The notes below the pieces were generated by a model, which had not been told where the DNA came from, made no database searches, and saw nothing but the letters and a program-made list of their open reading frames with translations. The translations under genes were made by a program, and so were the position numbers. Positions 18,601 to 27,808 of a DNA stretch of 64,000 nt are shown here, one piece after another (positions within the stretch are counted from its first letter, which is position 1; each line of letters opens with the position of its first letter). This DNA is from Georgenia satyanarayanai (GTDB taxonomy: Bacteria > Actinomycetota > Actinomycetes > Actinomycetales > Actinomycetaceae): positions 124,001 to 188,000 of the forward strand of contig NZ_JAMBNZ010000007.1 of NCBI RefSeq assembly GCF_023715365.1. Reading direction: 5' to 3'.

Positions 18601-19203
18601 GCGGCCGGCCTCCACCCACGCCCCCTCCTCCCAGTAGCTCGTCGTGACGGTGTCACCGGAGCGCTGCAGCCGCAGCGTCTCTCCCGTCGAGCCGGGCCGC
18701 GGCGCAAAGGACGCGGTGAACGCGCCGCCCACCTCGAGGTCGGTCTCGAGGACGACCGGACCGCCCTCGGCGAAGCCCACGTGCGCCAAACCGGCCCGGA
18801 CGTAGTTGTCCATGTCGGCGAGGGCGATGAGGCCGGCGCCCTGGAAGTCTTGGACGGGCGGCGCGGTGAAGGACGTGACGGCCGTGAAGTCGCCGACGGG
18901 GACGTCGACGACGAAGACGTTCTGCGCGTCGTTGTCCGACTGGTAGGTGTCACCGGGCAGCGAGGCGATCGTGAGGGCGCCGTCCTCGAGGCGCCAGCTC
19001 TCGGCCGACTCGTCGAGAACGGTCCACCGCTCGCCGAGGGACTCAGCGTCGAAGTCCTCGAGCCAGGCATCGGCGGGCAGAATCTCGGGGGGCGCCGCTC
19101 CGGACGCCGTCGTCGTACCGGCGAGCATCCCCGCCGTGAGCGTGAGGGCGGTGAGAAAAGCAACAGCTGGTGGCGCTGCAGTGCGCCGTCGAGAGACAAT
19201 CAT
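15685..19203 (-). CDS. Secreted, wall-anchored GH51 alpha-L-arabinofuranosidase
   Basis: A 1172-residue exo-enzyme. A signal peptide covers about 1-36. An N-terminal concanavalin-like domain (about 45-235) is joined by a GEPEEP-type linker to the GH51 region (about 270-815 plus a C-terminal jelly roll). The acid/base Glu632 lies in GLGNED and the nucleophile Glu718 in IGEYASRG. A second concanavalin-like domain (about 820-985) is inserted before the end of the jelly roll. A TDPGP-repeat linker leads to LPATG (1137-1141), a membrane segment and RARR, a sortase signal. GH51 enzymes release L-arabinose from arabinan and arabinoxylan side chains. The ATG at 19203 follows GGAG. The open frame runs further upstream through the terminator stem, but that part does not look coding. 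Confidence 0.92.
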   Translation of the reverse strand: MIVSRRRTAAPPAVAFLTALTLTAGMLAGTTTASGAAPPEILPADAWLEDFDAESLGERWTVLDESAESWRLEDGALTIASLPGDTYQSDNDAQNVFVVDVPVGDFTAVTSFTAPPVQDFQGAGLIALADMDNYVRAGLAHVGFAEGGPVVLETDLEVGGAFTASFAPRPGSTGETLRLQRSGDTVTTSYWEEGAWVEAGRVTVGFDITQVGLYALAPGGASSHDAVFDYFAISPADVPEPDDPGEPEEPGEPELPGEPGEPEEPTEARASLHIDGDGTDIEMSPDLYGLFYEDINYAADGGLYAELVRNRSFEFNAVDNASYTGLTGWQVVQPAGGSATAEVVSDEERLNDANRYYLRLDATAGGAAIRNEGFSAPGLALEAGVAYDFSVWARTTAAQDLSIRLEDAAGTEVHGTAAVAVDGSDEWTRYEVTLTSDTTTDAGRLTVETGAAGLLRLDMVSLMPGNTWEGPVNGQYGLRADLTQKLADLDPSFLRFPGGCLIAGSYDTYAGSGYEDRARIFHWKETIGPLEERATNKNWWGYNQTYGIGYLEYFMLAEDLGALPLPVVSVGTNACGGPAATQDPEVLDTLIDDTLDLIEFATGDVDTEWGAVRAELGHPEPFDLEYIGLGNEDSQREYFENYPLFHDAIREAYPEISIVSNSSFASGGALFDELWDFATAQGADMVDEHYYNDADWFLANTDRYDSYDREGPDVFIGEYASRGNRFANALAEAAYLTGIERNSDIVRMASYAPLFANDQHVQWADANLIHFDNDESWETPNYWVQHLFSNNRGHEVVPSALEGGEVEVPDTSGGVFLSTWATSAAYDDLVVTGDDGEVLLAEDFTDGAEDWAPVAGTWEVVDGQYRQTSTSIEDARTVPAGAYDEEWTNYTVELTATKLAGSEGFLVGFAAGGPQDFYWWNIGGWNNTRSVLERANGARQGEVAARENVSLTTGQEYDVRIEVEGTTIRLYLDDELHLEYTEPAPSSTLHHVVTRDVDSEELIVKVVNSADTAAATDITVGDVTVAPTARVTEITADPAAVNTKADPAVVVPVERELTTAGEEFTYEFPAHSVTFLRLAVDDGDTPGPDPTDPGPTDPEPTDPGPTDPGPTDPGPTTPTDPPAGEPDDSSGPGSGRLPATGAGFVGPLALVVLALLGAGLALRARRGGGLES

Positions 19204-19285
19204 GGTGCTCCATTCGTGTACGCGAGTGGGGACATGCCGTGTCGTCGTGTGTGAGGCCCTCCAATGGTCCGGACGTCGTACGGTG

Positions 19286-19321
19286 CGCCGGGGTGGCAGG
19301 TGGCCGCCCGCCACCCCGGCG
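19286..19321 (-). terminator. Terminator stem after the YjfF-type permease
   Basis: CGCCGGGGTGGC (19286-19297) pairs perfectly with GCCACCCCGGCG (19310-19321) over a 12-base loop. It lies just beyond the stop of the permease gene and before the GH51 start, so it separates the transporter operon from the wall-enzyme gene. Confidence 0.7.
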
Positions 19322-19330
19322 ATCGGGGTG

Positions 19331-20407
19331 TCAGCTCCTGCGGCGCACCGAGATCGCGCGCTGCAGGATGACGAAGGCAAGCAGCACGATCCCGATGAAC
19401 ACGCGGGTCCACCACGAGTCGAGCCCCTCACGGGCGATGAGCACCTGGATGAGGCCGTAGACGAGCACGCCCACACCGGTGCCGAGGACGAAGCCCACGC
19501 CGCCGGCGAGGAGCGTGCCACCGATGACGACGGCCGCGATCGCGTCGAGCTCCATGCCGATCCCGGTGAGGTTGAACCCGGAGCGGGTGTAGAAGGCGAA
19601 GAGGATGCCCGCGATGCCCGCGCACGTGCCGCTGATGACGTACACGAGGATCCGCGTCCGCTCCCCGCGCAGGCCCATGAGCCGGACGGCCGACCCGTCG
19701 TCCCCGCTGCCCAGCCCGTAGACGGTGCGGCCGAAGCGCGTGTAGTGGAGCAGGTAGAACGCGAGGAGGAGGACGACGAGGGCGACGACCATGCTCGAGT
19801 TGACCCGCCAGAGGCTGCTGCCCTCCCCGAACTGCAGGCTCCAGGAGGCCAGCGCGGAGAAGCCGGGATCGTCGATGGCGAGCGACTGCACGCTGACGAC
19901 GTTGGCCAGGCCACGGGCGAGGAACATGACGGCGAGCGAGGCGATGAAGGGTTGGATGTCGAACACCTGGACCATGACGCCGATGAGCAGGCCGCACAGG
20001 GTGCCGATGAGGACGCCGACCGCGAGCACGATCGGCAACGGCACCCCGGCGATGAACAGCTGGGCGACCGTGAGGCCGACGAGCGCGACGACGGCACCGA
20101 CGGAGAGGTCGATCCCCCCGGTGAGGATGACGAAGGTCATCCCGACGGCGAGGACGAGCAGGTAGGAGTTGTCCACCAGCAGGTTGGAGAACAGCCGCAT
20201 GCTGACGAAGCTCGCGCGGTCCGTGCTGTAGCGGGCCTGACCGACCCCGAGCATGACCACCAGGGTGGCAACGGTGCCCACCACCGGGAGGAAGCGCCGG
20301 TCCAGCCGGCCGATGCGGGCCTGCAGCGCCGCTCGGGCGCCGGGCGCGGGAGGCGTGGCCTGCGAGCCGGCCTCCGTCGTTCCACGGGTCTGCGTCTGTG
20401 ATCTCAC
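19331..20407 (-). CDS. yjfF: Sugar ABC transporter permease, YjfF type
   Basis: A 358-residue membrane protein with about nine to ten hydrophobic segments and the CUT2 motif TGGIDLSVGAVVAL. Two different permeases in one operon (YtfT and YjfF types) are typical of the YtfQRT-YjfF importer group, which takes up galactofuranose in E. coli and arabinose or arabinofuranose in other bacteria. The start is GTG at 20407, overlapping the previous stop as GTGA. It is the last gene of the transporter operon. Confidence 0.9.
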   Translation of the reverse strand: MRSQTQTRGTTEAGSQATPPAPGARAALQARIGRLDRRFLPVVGTVATLVVMLGVGQARYSTDRASFVSMRLFSNLLVDNSYLLVLAVGMTFVILTGGIDLSVGAVVALVGLTVAQLFIAGVPLPIVLAVGVLIGTLCGLLIGVMVQVFDIQPFIASLAVMFLARGLANVVSVQSLAIDDPGFSALASWSLQFGEGSSLWRVNSSMVVALVVLLLAFYLLHYTRFGRTVYGLGSGDDGSAVRLMGLRGERTRILVYVISGTCAGIAGILFAFYTRSGFNLTGIGMELDAIAAVVIGGTLLAGGVGFVLGTGVGVLVYGLIQVLIAREGLDSWWTRVFIGIVLLAFVILQRAISVRRRS

Positions 20408-21464
20408 GCTGCCACCTTCTCGGGGTTGACGTCTGCCCGGGCCCGCCGCAGCTGCACGCGCTCGCGCAGGATCGGCGACGCCGCGACCGTGACGGCGATG
20501 AGGACGAGCGCCTTGAACAGCGGCGTCGTCTCGGAGGGCAGCTGGAAGATGATGACGGCCCGCTCGATGGTGCTGAGGATGAGTGCACCGACGACGACGC
20601 CGCCGAGGTAGAAACGTCCGCCGGAGAGCTTCGTGCCGCCGAGCACGACGACCATGATGGCGTCGAGCTCTCGCATGAGGCCGATGTTGTTGGCGTCGGC
20701 CGCCATCGTCGGGGCACCGTAGACGATGCCCGCGAGCCCGGCGAGGAGCCCGGCGATGACGTAGACGATCCACGTCGTGCTGCGCGCCTTGACGCCGGAG
20801 AGGCGGGAGGCCTCCCCGTTGATGCCGATGGACTCGAGGAACATGCCGAGCGCGGTCCGCCGGACCACCAGCGTGAGGAGCACGAACACGGCCAGCGCGA
20901 TGACCACCGGTGTCGGGATCCCCAGCACGAAGCCCGAGCCGATCGACTTGAAGGGCGGACTGGTCACCGTGGTGATCTGCCCCTGGGTGATGAGCATGGC
21001 GATGCCGCGCCCGGCGACCATGAGGATGAGCGTCGCGATGAAGGGTTGGATCCCCAGGACGGTGACGAGGAAGCCGTTGAAGACGCCGACGAGCGTGCCG
21101 ACGAGCAGCCCGAGGCCGACGGCGGTGATCGCCGTGGCGGCACCGGGGTCGGCTGCGCCGTCGATGTACTCGAGGGAGACGGCGAGGGAGATCGCCATGA
21201 TCGCGCCGACCGAGAGGTCGATGCCTCCGGTGGCGATGACGAGGCACATGCCCAGGGCGAGCAGGAGCGGTGTCGCGCTGTTGCGCGCGATGTCGACCAG
21301 CTGGCCGAACAGGTGCCCGTCACGGACGGTGACGTCGAGGAAGCCGGGGCTGCGCAGCCCGCAGGCGAGGACGAGGAGGACGAGGGCGACGATCGGCCAG
21401 AACATGCCGTGGCTCGAGATGTCGCGCAGCAGGTTGCGCCCTGCCGGTCGGTCGGTGGACGCGG

Positions 21465-21468
<4 letters not shown>
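20404..21468 (-). CDS. ytfT: Sugar ABC transporter permease, YtfT type
   Basis: A 354-residue permease with the motif TGGIDLSVGAIMAI and the loop GINGEASRLSGVKAR of CUT2 importers. It probably pairs with the YjfF-type subunit to form a heterodimeric channel. The ATG at 21468 overlaps the ATPase stop as ATGA, and its own stop overlaps the next start as GTGA. Such tight overlaps suggest fixed subunit ratios. Confidence 0.9.
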
Positions 21469-23000
<1,532 letters not shown>

Positions 23001-23035
23001 CGCCGACCTTCCGTGTGGGGGGATGGGTGACCGAC

Positions 23036-23090
23036 GCCGGCCCGCCGCCGTGGCGGGCCGGCGGTCGGCGCCGGGGAGCTCCCGGCGCCG
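23036..23090 (-). terminator. Two consecutive stem-loops between ytfQ and ytfR
   Basis: GCCGGCCCGCC (23036-23046) pairs with GGCGGGCCGGC (23052-23062) over five bases. CGGCGCCGGG (23066-23075) pairs with CCCGGCGCCG (23081-23090) over five bases. Placed right after the binding-protein gene, they should stabilise its mRNA or cause partial termination, as the stem at 7030-7058 would do in the other operon. Confidence 0.7.
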
Positions 23091-23097
23091 GCCTGCG

Positions 23098-24093
23098 TCA
23101 GTACGGCCGCTCGTCCACGAACTCCTGCGTGATCGTCTGGTCGAAGGCGCTCTCCTCGACGAAGGTCTGCTCGGGGACCTCCTCGCCGGCGTGCACCTTG
23201 CTGATGAGCTCGGCAAGCTGGTCACCGAACACCGGGTTGCACTCGACGACGTAGTTGAACTTCCCGTCGACGAGGGCCTGGAGCCCGTCCTTGACGGCGT
23301 CGACGGTGACGATGGTGATGTCCTCACCAGGCTTCATCCCGGCCGCCTCGATGGCCTCGATGGCCCCGAGCCCCATGTCGTCGTTGTGCGCGAAGATGAA
23401 ATCCATGTTCGGGTAGGCCTGCAACGCCGCTTCGACGGCCGTGCGGCCCTCGGCGCGGGTGAAGTTGCCGCTCGCCTCGCCGATGACCTGGTCCCCGACG
23501 ACCTCCCGGAAGCCGTCCTGGCGGTCGACCTGTGCGCCGGAGCCCATCGTGCCCTGGAGCTCGAAGATCTGGGCGTCGGGGTGGTTCTCGGCCACCCACT
23601 CCCCCGCGGTGACGCCCTCGGCGCGGAAGTCCGAGCCGATCCACGTGACGAAGGGGTCCTCGACCGTCGTCTCGACGGTGCGGTCCACGAGGACGACGGG
23701 GATGCCGGCGTCCTTGATCTCCTGCAGGACCTGGTCCCAGCCGGTCTCGATGACCGGTGAGAACGCGATGACGTCCATGTCCTGCGAGACGAAGTCGCGC
23801 AGGGCCCGGATCTGGTTCTCCTGCTTCTGCTGGGCATCGACGAAGGTGAGCTCGATGCCGTTCTCCTCGCTCAGGCTGGCCTGGACCGACTCGGTGTTGG
23901 CCGTGCGCCACCCGCTCTCGGCTCCGAGCTGGGAGAACCCGACCCGGATCGGCTCGTCACCCCCGCCCCCGCCGCCGGTCGCGCCGTCGTCGCCGGCGTC
24001 GCCGTTGCCTCCGCCACAGCCGGCCAGGGCCAGCATGGCCGCTGTTGCCAGTGCTGCCGTCGCCCGCAGGCGGGCGCCTCTGCTACTGAACAT
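23098..24093 (-). CDS. ytfQ: YtfQ-type sugar-binding lipoprotein
   Basis: A 331-residue binding protein. The signal peptide ends in the lipobox LAGC at about residue 26 and is followed by a Gly/Asp-rich linker. IRVGFSQLGAESGWRTANTE is the hallmark start of YtfQ-like proteins, and VFAHNDDMGLGAIEAI-like residues line the sugar site. Known members bind galactofuranose, arabinofuranose, or pyranose forms of arabinose. A strong GAGGAGGAGAC precedes the ATG at 24093. The promoter upstream contains two operator copies and is shared, divergently, with a LacI regulator. L-arabinose, possibly the furanose form released by the GH51 enzyme, is the inferred substrate. Confidence 0.92.
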   Translation of the reverse strand: MFSSRGARLRATAALATAAMLALAGCGGGNGDAGDDGATGGGGGGDEPIRVGFSQLGAESGWRTANTESVQASLSEENGIELTFVDAQQKQENQIRALRDFVSQDMDVIAFSPVIETGWDQVLQEIKDAGIPVVLVDRTVETTVEDPFVTWIGSDFRAEGVTAGEWVAENHPDAQIFELQGTMGSGAQVDRQDGFREVVGDQVIGEASGNFTRAEGRTAVEAALQAYPNMDFIFAHNDDMGLGAIEAIEAAGMKPGEDITIVTVDAVKDGLQALVDGKFNYVVECNPVFGDQLAELISKVHAGEEVPEQTFVEESAFDQTITQEFVDERPY

Positions 24094-24151
24094 GTCTCCT
24101 CCTCGAGCGCATCGACCTCGATGCCTGTCGCACTCCATGTGCGTGTGCCAG

Positions 24152-24195
24152 TGTGTTAGCGCTCTCATTGTGCGCGCTAACATTGCCGTGGTCAA
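24152..24195 (-). promoter_or_regulatory. ytfQ promoter with two overlapping LacI-type operators
   Basis: On the minus strand, a -35 TTGACC (24195-24190) and a -10 CACAAT (24172-24167) are 17 bases apart. Two operators overlap this promoter: AATGTTAGCGCGCACAAT (24184-24167) and AATGAGAGCGCTAACACA (24169-24152). Their outer halves also form TGTTAGCGC (24154-24162) and GCGCTAACA (24174-24182). The position over -10 and spacer fits repression of ytfQRT-yjfF. The regulator gene starts about 95-105 nt away on the other side, so it may repress itself too. Confidence 0.75.
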
Positions 24196-24288
24196 GTGGG
24201 TCGGGCGGGCGCGGTCGAGGCAGACCGCGCTCCCGTTCACCCGCCCAGACCTGAGCAGTCGACGTCGACACCGCCCGCAGGAGACATG

Positions 24289-25314
24289 ATGAACGCACGA
24301 CCGACGCCGCACCGTCCGCCCGTGATGGCCGACGTCGCCGCACGAGCCGGGGTGTCCCACCAGACCGTCTCACGCGTGCTGAACTCGCCGGGGCTCGTGC
24401 GGCCTGCGACGCGTGAGCGGGTGCGCCGGGCGATCGCCGATCTCGGCTACCGGCGCAACCTGTCTGCGCGGGCACTGGCGACGAACCGCAGCCAGCTCAT
24501 CGGCGTCGTGACCCCGGGCGTGACGCTCTTCGGACCGAGCCACGCGACGACGGCGATCCAGCACGCGGCCCGTGCTGCTGGGTACGCGAGCGTGACCGCC
24601 GCGATCGAGGACGCGACCGCGAACCCGCACGACGTCCTCGAGTTCTTCCTCGACCTGCGCGTCGACGGGATCGTCGTCGTGGCGCCCACCGTCAGGACGG
24701 CCGAGGCGGCGCACGAGCTGGCCGTCTCGCTGCCCGTCGTCATCATCTCGGCTGACCAGCCGACCTCCGGCCCCCTCCACCTGGTCACCATCGACCACCG
24801 TCAAGGAGCGCGCGACGCCACCGCACACCTCATCGGTCTTGGGCACCGCCACATCGCCCACGTCGCCGGCCCGGCGGACTGGTTCGAGGCACGTGCACGC
24901 GTCGAGGGGTGGCGTTTCGAGCTCCTCGACGCCGGTCTGCCGACCCTCGACGTCGTCGAGGGCGGCTGGGACGCGGGCCAGGGCTACGAGGCCGGGCAGC
25001 GGCTCCTCGGGCAGCGTGATGTCCCGACGGCCGTCTTCGCGGCGAACGACCACCTGGCGCTCGGTCTCCTCCGGGCCTTCGCCGACGCAGGCCGCTGCAT
25101 CCCCGACGACGTCGCCGTCGTCGGGTACGACGACGTCCCCGGCTCGGCCTTCTACGCACCGTCCCTCACGACCGTGCGACAGCCCTTCGACGACGTCGGC
25201 CGCCAAGCGATCGAGACGCTCCTGGCGGTGCTCGCGGGCAACGTGCCCGACCCGACGTCCAGCCGGCCGGAGCTGGTGGTCCGTGCGTCCTCAGGTCCGC
25301 ACGTCCCGCGGTGA
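24289..25314 (+). CDS. LacI-family regulator, probable arabinose repressor
   Basis: A 341-residue LacI-family protein. The N-terminal helix-turn-helix has VAARAGVSHQTVSRVLNSP, the hinge helix follows at SARALA, and the rest is the sugar-binding core with VVGYDDVPGS near the end. Two ATGs lie at 24286 and 24289; the second is chosen because AGGAG is five bases away, the better spacing. It is divergent from ytfQ, with two operator copies between. A close paralogue with the same recognition helix is at 34071. L-arabinose or a derivative is the inferred effector. Confidence 0.9.
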   Translation: MNARPTPHRPPVMADVAARAGVSHQTVSRVLNSPGLVRPATRERVRRAIADLGYRRNLSARALATNRSQLIGVVTPGVTLFGPSHATTAIQHAARAAGYASVTAAIEDATANPHDVLEFFLDLRVDGIVVVAPTVRTAEAAHELAVSLPVVIISADQPTSGPLHLVTIDHRQGARDATAHLIGLGHRHIAHVAGPADWFEARARVEGWRFELLDAGLPTLDVVEGGWDAGQGYEAGQRLLGQRDVPTAVFAANDHLALGLLRAFADAGRCIPDDVAVVGYDDVPGSAFYAPSLTTVRQPFDDVGRQAIETLLAVLAGNVPDPTSSRPELVVRASSGPHVPR

Positions 25315-25333
25315 GCGCCCGGTCGGCGCGCGA

Positions 25334-25363
25334 AAGGGGCCGGCCCAGGTGGGCCGGCCCCTT
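25334..25363. terminator. Bidirectional terminator, second copy
   Basis: AAGGGGCCGGCCCA (25334-25347) pairs with TGGGCCGGCCCCTT (25350-25363) over two bases. It lies between the convergent lacI and araA genes. It is nearly identical to the palindrome at 11506-11535, including the following CTGCGTACC. Confidence 0.8.
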
Positions 25364-25378
25364 CTGCGTACCGTCCTG

Positions 25379-26887
25379 CTACAGACCCTGCGCCAGGCGG
25401 TAGTAGGCAAGGTTGAGGCGCAGCTCGTCGCGGAAGGCCCGCGCCGAGGTGTCCTCGTCGATGACGGCGAGCTCGATGCCGGCGATGGTGGCGAGGTCCT
25501 CGAAGGCCTCGATGCCCAGCGCCGTCGACATCACGGTGTGGTGGGCTCCCCCGGCGGTGAGCCAGCACTCCGCGGAGGTCGCGAAGTCCGGGCGCGGCTC
25601 CCACACGGCGCAGGCGACGGGCAGGTTGGGAAGGTCCTCGTCCGGCTCGACGACGTCGACGACGTTCGCGGTGAGGCGGAAGCGCTCGCGCAGGTCGGCG
25701 AGGGAGACGAGGACGGCCGGGCCCGGGTCCGCCGTGAACTTGAGGCGGACCGGGTCCTCGCGGTCACCGATGCCGAGCGGGTGGATCTCCAGTGACGGGC
25801 GGTCAGCGGTGAGGCTCGGGCAGACCTCGAGCATGTGGGCGCCGAGGATCTTCTCCCGGCCCGGGGTCAGCTCGTAGGTGTAGTCCTCCATGAGGGAGGC
25901 ACCGCCGGGCAGGCCGTAGCCCATGACCTTGGCGGCGCGCACGAGGATCGCCGTCTTCCAGTCGCCCTCGGCGCCGAAGCCGTAACCGTCGGCCATGAGT
26001 CGCTGGACGGCGAGGCCGGGCAGCTGGCGCAGGCCGCCGAGGTCCTGGAAGTTCGTCGTGAAGGCGGTGAAGCCACCCTCCTCGAGGAAGGACCGCAGCC
26101 CGAGCTCCTGGCGGGCGCCGTAGCGCAGCGAGTCACGCCGCTCACCGCCGGCTCCCAGCTCGGGGACGACGTCGTACAGCTCGTCGTACTCGGCGACGAG
26201 CGCGTCGATCGCGGACTCCTCCACGGCCTCGACCCGCTCGACGAGGTCGTTGACCCCCCACGTGTTGATCGAGACGCCGAGCGCGATCTCCGCCTCGGTC
26301 TTGTCCCCCTCGGTGACGGCGACGTCGCGCATGTTGTCCCCGAACCGGGCCACGCGCATGTGCTGCAGCGCGTCCCAGCCGGCGGCCGCGCGAGCCCAGG
26401 AGGCGATCTTGTCGCGCACCGGCTCGTTGCTGGCGTGCCCGACGACGGTCTTGCGCGCCACGCCCATCCGGGTGGCGAGGTAGGCGAACTCCCGGTCGCC
26501 GTGCGCCGCCTGGTTGAGGTTCATGAAGTCCATGTCGATCGTGGACCACGGCAGCGCGAGGTTCGCTTGGGTGTGGAGGTGGAGGATCGGCTTGTCCAGC
26601 GCCTCGAGGCCGAGGATCCACATCTTCGCCGGGGAGAAGGTGTGCATCCACACGACGACGCCGAGGCAGCGCGGGTCGGCGTTGGCGGCCCGGGCGGTGT
26701 CCCGGATCGCGTCACGGTCCTTCATCGTGCCCTTGAGCACGATGCGGACGGGAATCTGCGCGGCCTCGCCCAGCGTCGCGACGATCTGGGCCGACTGCTC
26801 GGCCACCTGGGCCAGGGTGTCCTCGCCGTAGAGGTCCTGGCTCCCGGTGAGGAACCAGATCTCCTTGCCCTCGAAGGGGTTGTCCAT
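25379..26887 (-). CDS. araA: L-arabinose isomerase
   Basis: A 502-residue AraA, the usual length. It converts L-arabinose to L-ribulose with a divalent metal in the cytoplasm. Recognisable family segments are [12 protein letters not shown] at the start, [41 protein letters not shown] with a metal-site Glu, [10 protein letters not shown] with a His, and GGAHHTVMS with the C-terminal His. The ATG at 26887 comes two bases after the araD stop, so it is translated with araD. The last codon is followed by the bidirectional terminator. Confidence 0.97.
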   Translation of the reverse strand: MDNPFEGKEIWFLTGSQDLYGEDTLAQVAEQSAQIVATLGEAAQIPVRIVLKGTMKDRDAIRDTARAANADPRCLGVVVWMHTFSPAKMWILGLEALDKPILHLHTQANLALPWSTIDMDFMNLNQAAHGDREFAYLATRMGVARKTVVGHASNEPVRDKIASWARAAAGWDALQHMRVARFGDNMRDVAVTEGDKTEAEIALGVSINTWGVNDLVERVEAVEESAIDALVAEYDELYDVVPELGAGGERRDSLRYGARQELGLRSFLEEGGFTAFTTNFQDLGGLRQLPGLAVQRLMADGYGFGAEGDWKTAILVRAAKVMGYGLPGGASLMEDYTYELTPGREKILGAHMLEVCPSLTADRPSLEIHPLGIGDREDPVRLKFTADPGPAVLVSLADLRERFRLTANVVDVVEPDEDLPNLPVACAVWEPRPDFATSAECWLTAGGAHHTVMSTALGIEAFEDLATIAGIELAVIDEDTSARAFRDELRLNLAYYRLAQGL

Positions 26888-26889
26888 GG

Positions 26890-27615
26890 TCAGCTCTCCT
26901 GCTCGTCGTCGTCGGCGGGCTGGCCGTAGACGTTCTGGTAACGGTCGTAGAGGCGGTCGATGTCCGCCTGGTCCATGGGGATCGGGGTGCCGAGCTGGCG
27001 GGCCAGGAAAGTCGTCCGGGCCACCTCCTCGACCATGACGGCGGCCTTGACGGCGGCGCGGGCGTCCTTGCCGATGGTGAAGGGTCCGTGGTTCTGCATG
27101 AGCACCGCCGGCGAGCGTGAGCCGCGCAGCGTCTCGACGATGCCGCGGCCGATGGAGTCGTCCCCGATGAGCGCGAAGGGGCCGATCGGCACCGGGCCGC
27201 CGAACTCGTCGGCCATCATCGTCAGCGTGCACGGCACGGGCTCACCCACCGCTGCCCACGCCGTCGCGTAGGGCGAGTGGGTGTGGACGACGCCGCCCAC
27301 CTCCGGCATGTGCCGGTAGACGTACGCGTGCGCGGCGGTGTCGGACGAGGGCTGCAGGTGGGCCGCGGTGCCGTCGTCGATCTTCGTGCCGTCCAGCTCG
27401 CACACGACCATGACGTCGGGGGCCAGCTCGTCGTAGGAGACGCCCGAGGGCTTGATGACGAACAGGTCGGTGCCGGGCACCCGCTGGGAGACGTTCCCCG
27501 CGGTCCACACGACGAGCCCGTTGCGCGGCAGCTCGGCGTGGAGGGAGGCGACGATGCCGCGCGTGTTGGCCACCGCCTCGCGCTGCTCGGCGGTGAGGTC
27601 GGTCAGCGCTCTCAT
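26890..27615 (-). CDS. araD: L-ribulose-5-phosphate 4-epimerase
   Basis: A 241-residue class II aldolase/epimerase. It converts L-ribulose-5-phosphate to D-xylulose-5-phosphate. Zinc ligands are visible in VVHTHSPYA (His-x-His) and in [15 protein letters not shown] and [10 protein letters not shown] form the phosphate-binding region. The ATG at 27615 follows GAAGGAGAG. araD is first in an araDA transcript controlled by the operator at 27706-27723. The order araD-araA with the kinase elsewhere differs from the classic araBAD. Confidence 0.95.
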   Translation of the reverse strand: MRALTDLTAEQREAVANTRGIVASLHAELPRNGLVVWTAGNVSQRVPGTDLFVIKPSGVSYDELAPDVMVVCELDGTKIDDGTAAHLQPSSDTAAHAYVYRHMPEVGGVVHTHSPYATAWAAVGEPVPCTLTMMADEFGGPVPIGPFALIGDDSIGRGIVETLRGSRSPAVLMQNHGPFTIGKDARAAVKAAVMVEEVARTTFLARQLGTPIPMDQADIDRLYDRYQNVYGQPADDDEQES

Positions 27616-27705
27616 CGCGGGCTCTCCTTCATGCCGGTGACGGAGGTGGTTGTCCTGGGCGTCATTCGTGTCCTCACGTTTCGTCGTCATCGACCCATCG
27701 CCGAC

Positions 27706-27723
27706 GATGTTACCGCTCACATT
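27706..27723 (-). promoter_or_regulatory. LacI-type operator in front of araDA
   Basis: On the minus strand the site reads AATGTGAGCGGTAACATC and fits AATGnnAGCGnnnACA, as at 5721, 24167 and 24152. The TAACAT within it makes a fair -10 hexamer, with TCGGCA 17 bases upstream as a weak -35. A repressor bound here would block araDA transcription. The araD start lies about 90 nt downstream. Confidence 0.7.
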
Positions 27724-27731
27724 GCGATTTG

Positions 27732-27801
27732 CCGAGTACGCACACTCGGTCACGGAGAGCGCCCAGGAAAGCGCGTCCGGTGACCGTACGTGCGTACTCG
27801 G
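27732..27801. repeat. 12-bp inverted repeat and palindrome between GH127 and araD genes
   Basis: CCGAGTACGCAC (27732-27743) recurs inverted as GTGCGTACTCGG (27790-27801). The left copy is also part of the palindrome CCGAGT-ACGCAC-ACTCGG (27732-27749). The pair lies between the GH127 stop and the araD operator. It could be a long-loop terminator for GH127 or binding sites for a second regulator. Confidence 0.5.
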
Positions 27802-27808
27802 CGCGTGG

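Noticed and set aside
12134-19254. Long plus-strand open frames across the GH43 and GH51 genes
   Set aside because: They overlap strongly supported enzymes on the other strand and show no motif or sensible amino-acid composition.
19204-20097. Upstream extension of the GH51 reading frame
   Set aside because: The frame stays open through the permease gene on the same strand in a different frame; the signal peptide and ribosome-binding site fix the start at 19203.
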